From contig JBCAML010000005.1 in assembly GCA_038503075.1 (NCBI GenBank), positions 1,922,001 to 1,986,000 on the forward strand: DNA of 64,000 bases, in the 5' to 3' direction. The notes beneath the pieces were generated by a model. That model ran no database searches. It was not told the DNA's origin and saw only the letters and a list, made by a program, of their open reading frames with translations. The DNA comes from Gyromitra esculenta (lineage: Eukaryota; Ascomycota; Pezizomycetes; Pezizales; Discinaceae). Position 1 is the first letter of the stretch; each line of letters starts with the position of its first letter. This document shows positions 33,677 through 46,543 of the stretch, one piece after another. The position numbers were made by a program, and so were the translations under genes.

Positions 33677-36184
33677 TTACCTGTGTCTCCTCTTTCCCCT
33701 TCCTTTTCTCTTGTTCCGTCCCCATACACAACATCCAAACCAGATTTGTTTAATTGACTCCCACATAATCCCCGTCTCCAATGTTTCTGTGCTCCTCCCA
33801 ATCGCATAAAGTATCAGAATCATAACCCCTACAAATATGCCGCTAGCACCCCAAAAATCCTTCACACTGTATCTTCCATTCAGGTCATTCAACTGCATGG
33901 AAAAATACCCCGTAATCAACGTCAACGGCAAAAACAAGAAAGTGAACTTTGTGAGGAAAATGGCCACCCTCGTAAGCCTTTCCACAGCCTGTGCCTCTTG
34001 CATCGCGATAAGATTGAACGTCATGTCCACGAGCTCAGACTTCTCGGCAAGACAGTCATCAATCTCCCCGAGTGCATAAAGTTTCACGCGGTCGCGAAGT
34101 CGTTCGAATTTTGCGACTGCAAGTGGTGATAACGGGACACCGAGGATATTGGGGTCACCCATGGGGCCAAGAGGCTCTGTAGACTGCCAATCGAGGGCTG
34201 ATGGGGAGGGTGGAGGAATGTGAGATCCAATAGTAACCGATTCAACTGTCGGCTTTGAAAGGGAATTTTCTTGTCGGTAGAGAACGTTGTCAATGATTAT
34301 CCTTTTGGTCTCATACATACGTTTCAGGGTCGCGAGTTGACGGGCGAGGCGATGAAGCCGAGAGATGTGGGAAAGCTTAGGATTGCGTTGCATCTCTTTT
34401 CTCTGTTGAGGGATAGAAGAGTTGTTAGTTTCTCTACACGAAATAATAGGATAGAATAGTACCAAATTAGTCATATGATTGCTGTAGGGAGCTCCTCTGC
34501 CAACAACAAGCTGCAGAGACGAATACCAATCGTCAAACAAGTAATAAAACAGTAAACTCGGCCCGCTCTCAACCTACAGTTATCGTTAACACCTTCCAAC
34601 AAACTCTAAACATGGTCAGGGGGGTAAAGATGGGAGACTATTACATTCTCACTCCTACTATCTTCTACAATCGACCGCCTAAATGGCATTTCTTCCAATC
34701 CAGCACCAAGCCCTGCAGACTTTATCGCGCCATCTACCGCTTGCTTAGACCTAGACAATGATCGAAATACTGTAGTCATATTTTTGCGTATGATTTCCAT
34801 TTCTGGGCGGGTAGCCGCTCCCACGGACTCGTGGAACATTAAAACAGTTCCTATACGCACATATCATCAACACAACTATCCTCCCAAGCAGCGACACTCA
34901 AGGATAGTAACGAAGGTAACCATACCATCATCACATAGAATTAGCCAACTCCACAATCTTTTTCCTTGCGGATAGTTTTCACCCTTATCCATCGATTTTT
35001 TACCATCCTCATCTCCCAGCCATTCGTCTTCGTAGTCTTCCTCATCTTCGATTCTCTGGGGATCATGCTCAGGCGTCCGCTGTATTTGATGCAGCGAGTT
35101 GAAACCAATACACATGACTACAGAAAATTAGCCCGGGACTCGGAAATAGAGTTTTGGCCAGTCTTTTGCCCCAGCTCTTCTGCCTAGACCAGGGAATTTT
35201 TACGTATCAAGAAACCGATGCGGAAAGGGGTAAAGTTTAAGAGCCAGAAAAAATATAAGGCCCGGAGTGATCGTGTGTAATAATGGGATATAACCAGAAC
35301 TCAAATATAACTTACATCTTCCACCCCATTCCACCGCGTGCCAATGCCAAACGTTGCTGACAAGATCCATATAACCCCCATTAGAAATCATGCCTTTTCT
35401 CAGGGTTTCTTCTTCCCTCTGAGTAGGGACAGCTGTCTCGTCGCTCCCAAGGCTCTCATTATATCCTCCATTTTCGACATCCTGCCTGTTACGATGTATC
35501 ATCCTATCAAGTCGTGATTGATTAACTACCCTCTTCGGCTCAGTATCGGGGGCCTCCAAGGGTGGGCCGGCTGTCAAAGCACTAGCGTGTCGCGATGAGA
35601 GGCCATAATGGGTTGCGATAGCCTTGACAAGTGGTTTTTGCGTGTTTGGAGAAAATATGTTTCTGTTAGGAACAATAACTTCAGTGCTCGTTCCATGTAT
35701 TCACAGCATATCATAAATAAAAATAAAAGAGCATGAGTGGGCACAAACATCCATCTTGTCCGTAGTGATCTCGGTCTCTATCGTTCCCGCAACGCATCAA
35801 GCGTCAATACCAAAACCCCTACAAACTTAACCGCAGTGGATACGGAATAAATACCGGCTTCTTTAAAAGCTCCTTTACCGCTTTAACTGTCACATCTGAA
35901 TCATCGATATCGAGTGCGCACCACGAAGCGCCCTGTTCCTCAGGCGCGCCGCCAAAATCAACAATAAAGTTTTTTGTCGTCTGGTCCAAGATTGCCGCCT
36001 CACACCTGGCATAAGTTGTGTCTGAATCGAGGTTCTGAAATTTCTCACCTAACGACGATGGGAGCGACGAGTAGTAGGGATGTAAAGGTTGTTGCGTGTG
36101 GGTTGATGGAGGCTGAGCTTGCGGCGGCGGTGCTAGTTTTTCAAGTTGTATCCCAGTGCTATGGGCTTGCGTTAGGGGGTTCAT
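33677..36184 (-). CDS. CorA-like magnesium transporter family protein (six exons)
   Basis: Exons on the - strand: 36184-35823, 35662-35316, 35117-34926, 34850-34645, 34573-34463, 34402-33677, giving 647 residues in consistent phase. Landmarks are VWHWHAVEWGGR/FMCIGFNSLH, LWSWLILCDDG/TVLMFHE, LLFYYLFDDW, HISRLHRLARQLATLKRMY and KLYALGEIDDCLAEKSELVDMTFNLIAMQEAQAVERLTR, then two C-terminal membrane helices (about 552-570 and 591-608). These mark the fungal CorA-like group. The loop after the first helix reads GYFSMQ instead of the GMN ion-selectivity motif, so transport of Mg2+ is not assured. Donors GTAAGT and GTATGG are good. The first intron (GTAGGG) and the 71-nt fourth intron (GTAATA) are less certain. 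Confidence 0.82.
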
Positions 36185-39100
36185 GGTTGAGGTCTATGCT
36201 GGAGAACGATAATGATGAAAGGGAAGGTCCTATGAGTTATTTAAATATAATTGTCAGGGGCATCTATCCCGAGACAGCCCTCGTCTGTATGGACAGAGGT
36301 TGATTGTTGTGGATGCAAAACGCACACCCCACTAATTGAGAACTTGAGATCGTTGGTTGTGTCCCGCAGTTGCATGGCTTCGCGCTTTAGTGGTTTCTGT
36401 GGTGGAAGGTAAAACATACTGAACTGAGCGCGGCTATAACACACATCGAAACTATAGGCGCGCTTCCGATACAGCCACTCGCAATATGTGTTTCTAGATA
36501 CCTTCCTAAAACATCTCGAGAGGCTCTACAAAATTAATGCCTTGTGAATTTAGCGTTAGTGAACCGGAGATCCAGGATATTAATTTCAACATATAAGATT
36601 TTGTCTACTCTATAAGAGGCTACATAACATGCTGTAACTCAGCCTACAGCCTCCGGTATAGCTATTGTAGAACTATGGCAGCTCAGGATCTAAAGCTTTT
36701 ATTGGTCTTCCGGAGAGATTATAGCAGTGGTATTGGCTACTCTACCCTGCTTGGTGCGTTCGCTTACCCTCGGTTTTCTACAATGATTCTACCAGAGGCC
36801 TAGGCTGTACCTGAAGATTCCTACAATCCTGCGAGGCTTCCCGCTCTAGCAGGCCACAGGATTTAAACCTTTAGCTTGGTTCCCTGCAGACTTGTCAGAA
36901 TCCAATTCGCTGGTTCTTCGCCACCTCCACCTCGCGTTTCAACAACTTGAAACGCCAAGTTGATCCATTCAAGCATCAGTACTGTTCTAGAGGCAGGATA
37001 TAAACCACATTACCATTTGAAACCTAATTCTAAAAAATACGAAGCAGGCTTATGTTAATTGCAGCGTACTAGTTAGTAGACTGGTATATAGCGTTAACCA
37101 AAGCACGGCAAACAACATGCAATACTACAAATACCGTATTTTTTCGCAAGTAGAGAAAACGACCGGACCAGGCCTGCAGGAGAGAACGATAATATTGCTG
37201 GATGAGGTAACAGAATCCTTACCTTCTAGGCCGAACCTGAAGCGCCTGGTATTCATTTACTGGCTGTAGTTGAGCCTCAAAATCCATCCAGTCAATCTGG
37301 AAGCAAACTCTCACCCTGCAGGTCTACATGTAGTCCAACTATTTTCGTTATCTACGAAAAAATATGATATTTGCACATAATTGCAGGCTGATGTACTTAA
37401 CTGCCAAGAAATACAGCATAAATCGCTCCCTGCACGCTCACTCCGTATCCAATAGCACAAGCTTCATGTATTTCAGAGCTTACCACCCCTCCGCCTTTTT
37501 TTGTATCGAGCTTGCTTAGGCGTTCCCTAAATACCAGGAAATTTTGCAACAAGCTGTACGCGCGTCTCACCCCTTAAAGTAACCGAATCAGCTATAACGA
37601 TGGAGAGATAGTAGTAGCTAGACACAACTATATATATATTTGACTATAGAGTGGAGATTGGCTCATAATGTAATCGATTCTGTTTATCTGGAGCTGTGGT
37701 TGGCGGGGTGGGCTTGTTGTCACATTTCCCAGTATTTAACGAACGCCTAAGCCTAAGTATATTATTCTAAGAATAATAAAGGATAGGGCCCTTAAAGAGT
37801 ATTCACCATACGGCGTGTTTGAGACGGCCAAGCAAAGATACCACTTCGCCTTCTAAAGTTACACGTAACACTCCCAAAAGAAATCAGCCTCCCGGTACCC
37901 TATTTCTCCTCAATCCTATCAGTGCTCATCTAAATACCCCGCTAATTCACGCGCAGCCTTAGTGGACTAGAAAGGTATAAAGTTCCCACATACAATCTCG
38001 GCCCAGATTACTAGGATGTATTCTTAGTCTTGCTGGCGCGTATAAACATGTAAGGGTGTCAACAGCACTAAAGGGTTGGTGGTTACCTGCGCACAGCTGG
38101 AACTACGCGAACCTCCAACAATCTGTAGCAGGGTGGTTTGGTAGATAGCTACACTAGATCGATCCTAGAATTATAGTTATATGTATACTGTAGTGAATAG
38201 ATACCAACACGTCGCTTAGAATCGCCGACTACTTTGAAGGCCGGGGTTTATCGTACTGTATTTTTATGCGAGTCCTGAAAAATTACGGATCTAATTCCAG
38301 GAATTCGAATATATGCTGCCACAATGTGAATAACAGTGGTAATTAAAATGTGGCATATTATGCAGTTGGATACTAACCATATATTCAACCAAAATATAAC
38401 ATCGATAAACTGAACAAGTGCCCGATCCAGATACGAATAATGGGGATAGCATATATGAGGACGGCTTACTGATATCTAAGGAGATAGACCCCAGATGCCT
38501 AGATATATGGGTCGCATCCCTTTCGAGAAAGAATCAAATAAGGGCGTTCATAACCCAATTACCCTCACCCATTGGATTCTCCAACTATTTTAGAGTAGGC
38601 AGCTGTGTCGAGAGCAGCGTGAATGATATATCTATCTATCTATAGCTATCTATCTGTGTCGAGAGCAATTTATCAATGAGTTTATCAGAGTACATATTCC
38701 TAGGCCAAGTATCTCTATATAATTATTGAAATAGTTATAAGTAGCATGAATAGGTAACGGTGATGGAAGATATAATGGCTACTAAATTTGATGGACTATC
38801 ATTTACACCTGGTATATAAGTTTAAACTCATTGCAAGTCATCCACGTGCACCACGGAACATGCGCCTCTATAGTCACTAGAAAAAGTACAAGAATTTAAA
38901 AATAAGCAAGAGTGGCTATATGGTTTGGTTTTGGTCGCAGCAAGCCCTGCCCCAAAACGCACCCCATTTCCTTTTGCCAATATAGGCGAATGTCTGTAGG
39001 CGTACTACGACTCAGGAAACGCCGTAAACGCGTATTATATACAAAGTCGATTAGAGAGAACAAAGATGGTTGCAATGCAGTGTTATAGTCAAATTACACA

Positions 39101-41040
39101 CGAAAAACAATAGAAAGGTGGACTACAATGCCTCCATATTCACAGTGCTGCGCTGCTAAGAACTATCAAGTTGTCAGGCTTACTTGTAAATGGCCCAAGC
39201 ATCACCACCCCTTCCTAGAAAAGCAGTAGGCGTACCGTCACTAAGGTTATCCAATCCTATAGCTGCAGCCTCCACCTATTTTACATTTCCCCTAAACGAC
39301 TGTAGGTCAAATAGATAGTGAGTAAAAATACAGCCTAGTCTATATTACCCTAACCCTAGTAACTACCAATCTCATACCGACTTAGGTCCTCTGTAACACT
39401 TTTGCGAGAACAACTCACGTCATCTAGCAATGCCCCGAACGTCTATTAAAAGTCCTGCCGTCTAATGGTTAGCTACAGCAACTCTATCCAACCGAACGTT
39501 CAACCATTACCAAGTGCAGCGGCACAGCTTCATAAAGTCTACTCATATCGCCAGACTTATAATGCCGGATGACTAAATTTTGACTAAGGTCGGAATTACC
39601 ATGTCTGTGGTATGAGATACGGGAAAAAGTGGCATTTCGAAAGCGGCAGCAACTTCACCACACTTTAAACAATGTACTTTAATTATTATAATTTTCAATA
39701 CCCGGTGGCTGTTGAAGAACCGAGCTTCCTGTGGGGGTTTCACTGGCGCCTGGGACCCGTTTCCACACTCAATATTCATACTCAGGCTTTAGTCCTCTAG
39801 CATTATAAATCTGGCGACATGAGTACAGCAAACAAAAACCGCTTCATCTCAGATCCAGAAGACGACATAATCGCAAATGCCCTCTTGATCTGCCACGCAC
39901 TGCGTGCCATGGATGTACGGTCGCCTTCGTTCCATCATAGCCTCCAACACAACAACACAATCACCAGTCAGTCTCAAAATCGCGACCGCTACTTTTAATC
40001 AATCAATCACCAGATGGTCACATCACAAGGCAGCACCATGCCACATCACGTACTTAAGGATTGTAACTGTAGCCTCCCGCACCTCCCTAGATCTAATCAT
40101 GGGCGCCTCCTTACCTGTAGTCAATATCGCTTTTTCCAGCGTTTTCCATGTCTGTCATGTGCCCTTCAGATATTTTCATCATCCAGAGAAAACAGACACT
40201 TTAAATTCATCTAATCTCTGTTTTTATGATTATGAACCACCATTACCAATGAACGACACAAGAGCTTGGAAAGATCACAGTCAAATCAACAGACCAAATG
40301 GTGGGATTTAGGAGTGATGGAGGATTTGGTTGGCTTCGGTTGGTTGAGGAAATTATTTAGTCCTACAACGTCACCATCGTCGCCACCGCGCCACTATCAT
40401 TCGCTGTTCCCTAAGAATCATGCGAATTATTTAGTTATGATTTGAGACTAAAATCGTTCAGCGGAATACACGCTCCACATGGGAATACAAATACCAATAC
40501 AACATAGTACCCATAATTTTGATAAACAAAGCTATATAGTCGTGCTTGCTGTTAGACTCGTTACAGATATGTGCTTCTTTACCTCGGATCTTCATGGGAG
40601 CAAGACCAGTTTAGTAGACAGGGAAACAGATACAGAGCATAAATTTCCATTCTTTATTCATTGAACCATCATTCTCTACATACCGACCTCTTGACCAAGC
40701 ATGTACGCAGAGCGAAAAAAAAACAAAAACCTTCAAGCGAAAAACGAGCCCAATAAAACAGACGGACAAAAGGGTGGAGGACAGAAAATTTGACGTTAAT
40801 TGAACCTGAAAAAATGACATGAAAGTATCACAAAATCACATCCCATTCCCATTATTTCCTTCCTTTTGTTTGGGATTTGCCTTCAGCGGAGAAAAAAATT
40901 ACGTCTCGCACAAGATTACCCATCTTTTGTTTATTTGATTGTTAAAAAAAAGATTTGACAAGAACACTAATTGACTGGCTGACAGACGGGGAGTGGGGGG
41001 GAAAGAGGACGGAGAAAAGATTGGATCGGGGGGTTATAAT
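36185..41040. other. Spacer between the CorA-like gene and ARF1
   Basis: No convincing gene. A 135-residue frame at 39904-40311 (+) has no recognisable domain. A short retroposon-like insertion lies at 38603-38667. The last ~130 bases before 41041 are probably the ARF1 3' UTR. Confidence 0.6.
38603..38667 (+). mobile_element. Short retroposon insertion C with (TATC)n tail and 14-bp TSD
   Basis: CTGTGTCGAGAGCA occurs at 38603-38616 and again at 38654-38667. The 37 bp between reads GCGTGAATGATATATC followed by a TATC-rich tail. The GCG...GAATGAT..ATCTATC core matches insertions A (46004-46055, - strand) and B (53427-53483, - strand). The arrangement fits a severely 5'-truncated non-LTR retrotransposon or SINE. 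Confidence 0.7.
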
Positions 41041-42026
<986 letters not shown>

Positions 42027-42096
42027 TGTGATTGTTGTTTAGTTTTCCAAGTTAAAGTCCGTTATTTCGTTACGAAGAAAATGGAAGAACAGCTCT

Positions 42097-42456
42097 CTAT
42101 AGATGGTTGAGACGTTAGTGCGAAAGGTCGGTAAATTATGCTGTTGGCACGTGGCTTGAACGACTAGAGTAGTCCAAGGGAAATCCGAGGACAATCAAGA
42201 ACGGGGCAAGGTATGGAGTGTGAGAAAAATTGCGAAGCTGAGGAAAAGCAAAAAGCAGGATTTCCAGCAAGTGCGGTACAAAAAAGTGAGGTGATATCTC
42301 GTGGTGGACGAGGGATAAGGGGTGTGGTAGAGGACGACAACAAGGAAATCGGGGGAGAGGGAGGGGTAGGGGTAGTAACGGTAGTGCAGGCATGATGTGT
42401 GGATAGCCTGAGTAGCAGAGTGCTAGCAGAAGCAATAAGGGAAAGTAGAAACTTAC
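42097..42456 (-). other. Predicted 5' UTR intron of ARF1
   Basis: On the - strand a GTAAGT donor at 42456 and a CTATAG acceptor ending at 42097 bound 360 nt, with CTAAC about 20 nt before the acceptor. The acceptor is 71 nt upstream of the ATG. It contains CT-rich sequence. Inferred from signals alone. Confidence 0.5.
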
Positions 42457-43760
42457 AGAGAATGATAGATTCAGGCGGAGAGTATTCGATCAGAAACAGA
42501 TGTTGACCGTTGTTCCGTGTGGTGATGGTGGGGAGCAGTGATGGCCTTTGCAAAGTTGATGGAGAGGTTGGTTGGGAAAAGCGCAAAGGAAAGGGGCGGC
42601 GCCGGCGGGTTTTTGGACTGGAAGGCTAATTAGCTTGCTTTTCCGGGTGGATTGGCTAGATCGGGATAAGCAGGCTAACTTGTTCGATCGACTTCTCCTC
42701 TGGCAATGCAAAAACGCTGTCAGTGATAAGTGAGATCGATGGATGGTGATGGTGGAGATGCAGGAGAGAGTAGAAGTAGTAGCTTCTGGACCTGCATTTA
42801 TGGTTGCGATACGAAGAGGACACTTCACTCCATTGAAAGCTTATTGCTCATACTCGAAGAAGGCCAACAAGCCAAACTTTTTGATATCAGTCACAGCTTC
42901 TGCTGCGCCACAAATATCCCGATTAGGGACATTAGTTATCATTTCCCTGAAGAGGACAGCATGTCATTGCATTAGCCACACACCATAAGCTCCAGCCTTT
43001 GATTACGTTTCGCCAGCAGGTGAGACCGCTCTGTATGTGTGCAGCACGTGTAATTTGGAAGGATCAGTTCGGGGTTTTTGTAATATACGTGTATCTTAGA
43101 GAATAGGGTATCCAGCTCTGTTCCCAAACTAACCATCGCACCATTATTACACAGTGTTTAGCCGTCAGTTCAACACACGTAGCCCTCTTTGCATATTCCT
43201 TGAGCTCCTTGGTTTTAATGTTAGTTTCAGCCACACTCACAGCATAGAAATAAGCTTTTGCGAGCTCACTTGATCCTACTTTAAGCAAGCGCCTCAGATC
43301 CGAATCCTAGTAATGACATAGGTTCGTATGACTCAAGAAACCAAATCCCAGCTGTTACCAATATCATATGTTTCAATTTCCTGCCACCTATATCAAATCA
43401 TCGAGGCCAAATGTCCTAGTAGTACGAGTCAAGATAGAAAAGTATATCTGTCCTTGAGAATCGACTCCAGATAATCGTGGTTGCTGGCCAGAACCCCTTT
43501 AGGACACTTGACAACGAGGTGATGGTCAAAAGTTAGGTAGCCAAATCTGTAGTCCAAGCCTCTCAAGCCCCACAGCTAGGAACATAATCGCTACCAATTT
43601 TCTATGTCCTAATTCACAAAACTCAGAGTCTTTTTTAAAAAAAATGAAAATAAGCAAGAAAAACATCAATCCTGCACCAACGATATCCTGCACCCAAGCC
43701 TTCATGTCTCTAACCTGAATTGTATCAATATAAAGACAAAACACCCTATCAGAAGTTTAT
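42457..43760. other. Spacer between ARF1 and the PSI-domain gene
   Basis: It probably contains the ARF1 promoter and first 5' UTR exon (about 42457-42750) and the 3' UTR of the PSI-domain gene (from 43760 down). Short frames here (for example 43064-43288 and 43526-43744, both -) have no recognisable domain. Confidence 0.5.
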
Positions 43761-44586
43761 CTAAACTTCTGCAGCACTCCTCTGCAGCATCATTCGTCTT
43801 CTTTCTTCAAACTCCCCCCCTCCTACCCCCTCCGATTCCTCACCACTCGTATCGCTCCTCCCCACTCCTGGCCTCTCTCCCCCATCCCCATCCCCAAGGA
43901 CCGTATTATAAGCCCAATAGCTCCACCTTCTCCCTAATCCCTCTGCCGCTATCCTCGGAGGATTCAGCAAGCTTGTATTCTCGTCTACCGCATTTGTGTC
44001 TAAGCTCCTACCATTACTATCACGCCATGACTCTCGAACCCTCTCGAATAACTTCCACAATTGCGTCCGCCATTTGATTATTGCATATATGGTGCCAACA
44101 ATTAATAGTGTCCCGGAAACGCTTACCAACGCCGTGAGTGTTGTTAATGTGGAAACATTACAGCTCAGGGGCTTAGTACGGAGTTCGAAACGCTCGGTCG
44201 CTACTGGGCAAACCATCGGATCAGAGAAAGGAGTGAGGAATCCTCGAGTTGCTGGAACACAAGTTTGGCTCTAGTTGGGTTGAACATATGTGAGTTCAGG
44301 TTGTAGAAGGATATAAAAGGGGAGTATGTTGATAGGTAGGGTAGGTAGACTACGTACAACTGGGCACCACCCACATGGCAAAGAGGTGCTCAAACAGCTC
44401 CCGCAGGCGTTCCGACGCCAGCAGTGCTCAAATAGTTTGTCGTGATCAATATCCGAAAGTACTTTAGCCAGTGATGCACAGGTTAGTTTCTGCAGAGTTT
44501 CGGCTACGTAAACGTAGAGCAAGGGACTTACTGGAGCCACTATTGTTCTGTGGGACAGGAGGGGTCCCTATGATAAAATCGTCCAT
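43761..44586 (-). CDS. PSI-domain single-pass membrane protein
   Basis: Three exons on the - strand (44586-44532, 44461-44358, 44270-43761) give 222 residues. The cysteine pattern HCW-x4-C-x2-C-x6-CGWC-x5-C (residues 31-57) is a PSI (plexin-semaphorin-integrin) domain. It is followed by VCPVATERFELRTKPLSCNVS and one membrane helix (about 95-119). The cytoplasmic tail is acidic and low-complexity. Intron 1 (70 nt) has donor GTAAGT and an ACTAAC branch; intron 2 (87 nt) has donor GTACGT. The start at 44586 (MDDFIIGTPPVP) lacks a signal peptide, so the topology rests on the single helix, and an unseen upstream exon is possible. Fungal members have no established function. Confidence 0.78.
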
Positions 44587-45988
44587 AAAATAGCGCGGTT
44601 TTTTCCTGAATCCTGTAAAGAACCCTGACGCGAGATGTCGCGGTAGACCACGGATGAGATGCTGGGATGGGTTTGACGTTAACTTACCGGTGGTACCACA
44701 ACCTTGGCCAAGCAGAACTCAAAGTCTCGGTTACCTTAAAGAGGGGTTACTATGATTCATTTGAGTTCACATTGTGTAGAAGCGAATTCACGCAAACGAG
44801 ATGGACGTATGGATTGGTTGTCGCGAAACACTTGGCAGGGCAACCTAGCTCAGGAAAAATAATTATCCGATCAGCATTAAAATAATGGATTCGCATATTC
44901 ACATTTGTTTTCCCAAGGATTCTAGTTATTTTTGCAATTCTATTAATTGTTATATACCTTTCTTCAAACCCGACGGTATAGCTTGTCTCGAACCAAACTC
45001 TGGGGCTCCGTGGCTCAATGAAACTATAGAAATTAGCTAAGCCTAACTAGGCCGAGACAGCGGTATAGCTTCCCCAGCCTCTCCTAGCTTTTCTATTTTC
45101 TATTTGTCTGCGGTCTTGCGGTCTATATCTCAATTTGAATTTAAAATTTGTTAATACTACGATAACCTACCTTCAAAATTTACATAAACTTATCCCAAAA
45201 TGACTGGGAGGGTCAAGATATAATCAGGAACTCATTCGTTTACATTGAACCGCAATGGTTTTCTACCATGGCAACAGACAACGCAAACGATACTCATTCT
45301 TAGGTAAATAAAATGTTAGCCATAGTACTTATTTAAGCTCTGTTATTGCCGAGGCAAATATATGGCAAGCTAGGCGCCTCAAAAAAAGAGTATTTCGCGA
45401 AGGTCACAGCGATTTTCATTCTTGCGATCGTCGTGTGATATATTAGCAAATACTTGTAGTCAAAAAGCTAAGGTGCAAGCTAAGGAGCTTCTAGTGTGCA
45501 GATATCTTTAGTAAACGGGGTTGGAGATGAGTCTAGCTAAGGGAGCGATCTGATTTCTGTTTCGATTTAAAGCATTGTAACTGGCTTCAATTTAAACATT
45601 CATCTATTAGCCATTCTCTCTTTGGCTTGGGTCAATCATGTCTAGTAGTTAAAGCTAAGTAAAGCTTATCAAATAAAACCAGACTGCATATATATATACT
45701 TAGCTCTCAATCAGGGGTTTTAATCCAAAATGTCGTGGGATGGTATTTTATAGCACGTCTGAGGCTATATGCATGTCCTCCCGACCTCTCCCTTAGCCCA
45801 TCATCCCTAAAAATACTTTAGGGATTACCCTCTTTAGAGCTCGAGTTTCTGTTTTTACATTGTGCGTCGCGGTCTTTAATGCTTGATGCTGTTATGTGTG
45901 AGTGGACCTCGCATATAGAGTAAATTTGGTCACACTTTTGACCTCGATATACCTAATACTGGTTTCATTAAGACTTTATTAACACAGG

Positions 45989-46070
45989 GAGATGTTTTGA
46001 TAGATAGATAGATAGATTCATCATTCGCGCATCCAACCCGTAGGTTATGGCGGCCGAGATGTTTTGATAG
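45989..46070 (-). mobile_element. Short retroposon insertion A with (TATC)n tail and 15-bp TSD
   Basis: GAGATGTTTTGATAG occurs at 45989-46003 and 46056-46070. The 52-bp insert (46004-46055), read on the - strand, runs from GGCCGCCATAACC through GGGTTGGATGCGCGAATGAT to a (TATC)n tail. The same body is found in insertion B with a different duplication. The core can be read as NLRVGCANDESIYLSI, so it may be the end of a non-LTR retrotransposon reading frame. Confidence 0.75.
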
Positions 46071-46124
46071 GATACGGGAAGAAATATATTGTAGTTTCAT
46101 AGCTTCAAAGCTATATACTATGCT

Positions 46125-46198
46125 AAATGGGTGGTGATCTGGGAAAACCGTACTTATGGCGTAACTTAACCACGGTTTCTCTAGATCACCACCCAAAT
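46125..46198. mobile_element. Fold-back (MITE-like) element with AAAT duplication
   Basis: Arms 46129-46151 and 46172-46194 start GGGTGGTGATCT and pair at 20 of 23 positions around a 20-nt centre. AAAT directly flanks both ends (46125-46128, 46195-46198). Too short to encode anything. Confidence 0.6.
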
Positions 46199-46543
46199 AA
46201 GTAAGCCTGATTACGCACTTTTGATAGTTCGAGTGACAGTCCATGCAGTCGCAGCTCTTGAAAAAACTGACCCCATGTAATTTCGTGCATGCACATGCAT
46301 ATGTAGGTAATACACTTAGCTTCAGGAATCTTTCTCTGGCATGGAGTGATCTAGCCTCGAGGAAATACTACTTTGATCTTAACTTGACTCCCTATCCATT
46401 AAAGCAAAATTACCCAAACATATCCAAAACATTACCACACCGTTCATCAACAATCATCGCATCTTGTATAAAAAGTATCCACACGCATATATATGCGGAA
46501 AACAAACTCCAAAACGCCCAACATGACCAAATAAGAACCACCT

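Larger units (their letters stand above)
44587..46543. other. Spacer between the PSI-domain and DUF3405 genes
   Basis: No gene is recognised. It holds retroposon insertion A (45989-46070) and a fold-back element (46125-46198), both listed separately. Confidence 0.6.

Noticed and set aside
39904..40311. 135-residue + strand frame in the CorA-ARF1 spacer
   Set aside because: No domain, no bias, no splice context; several shorter frames overlap it.
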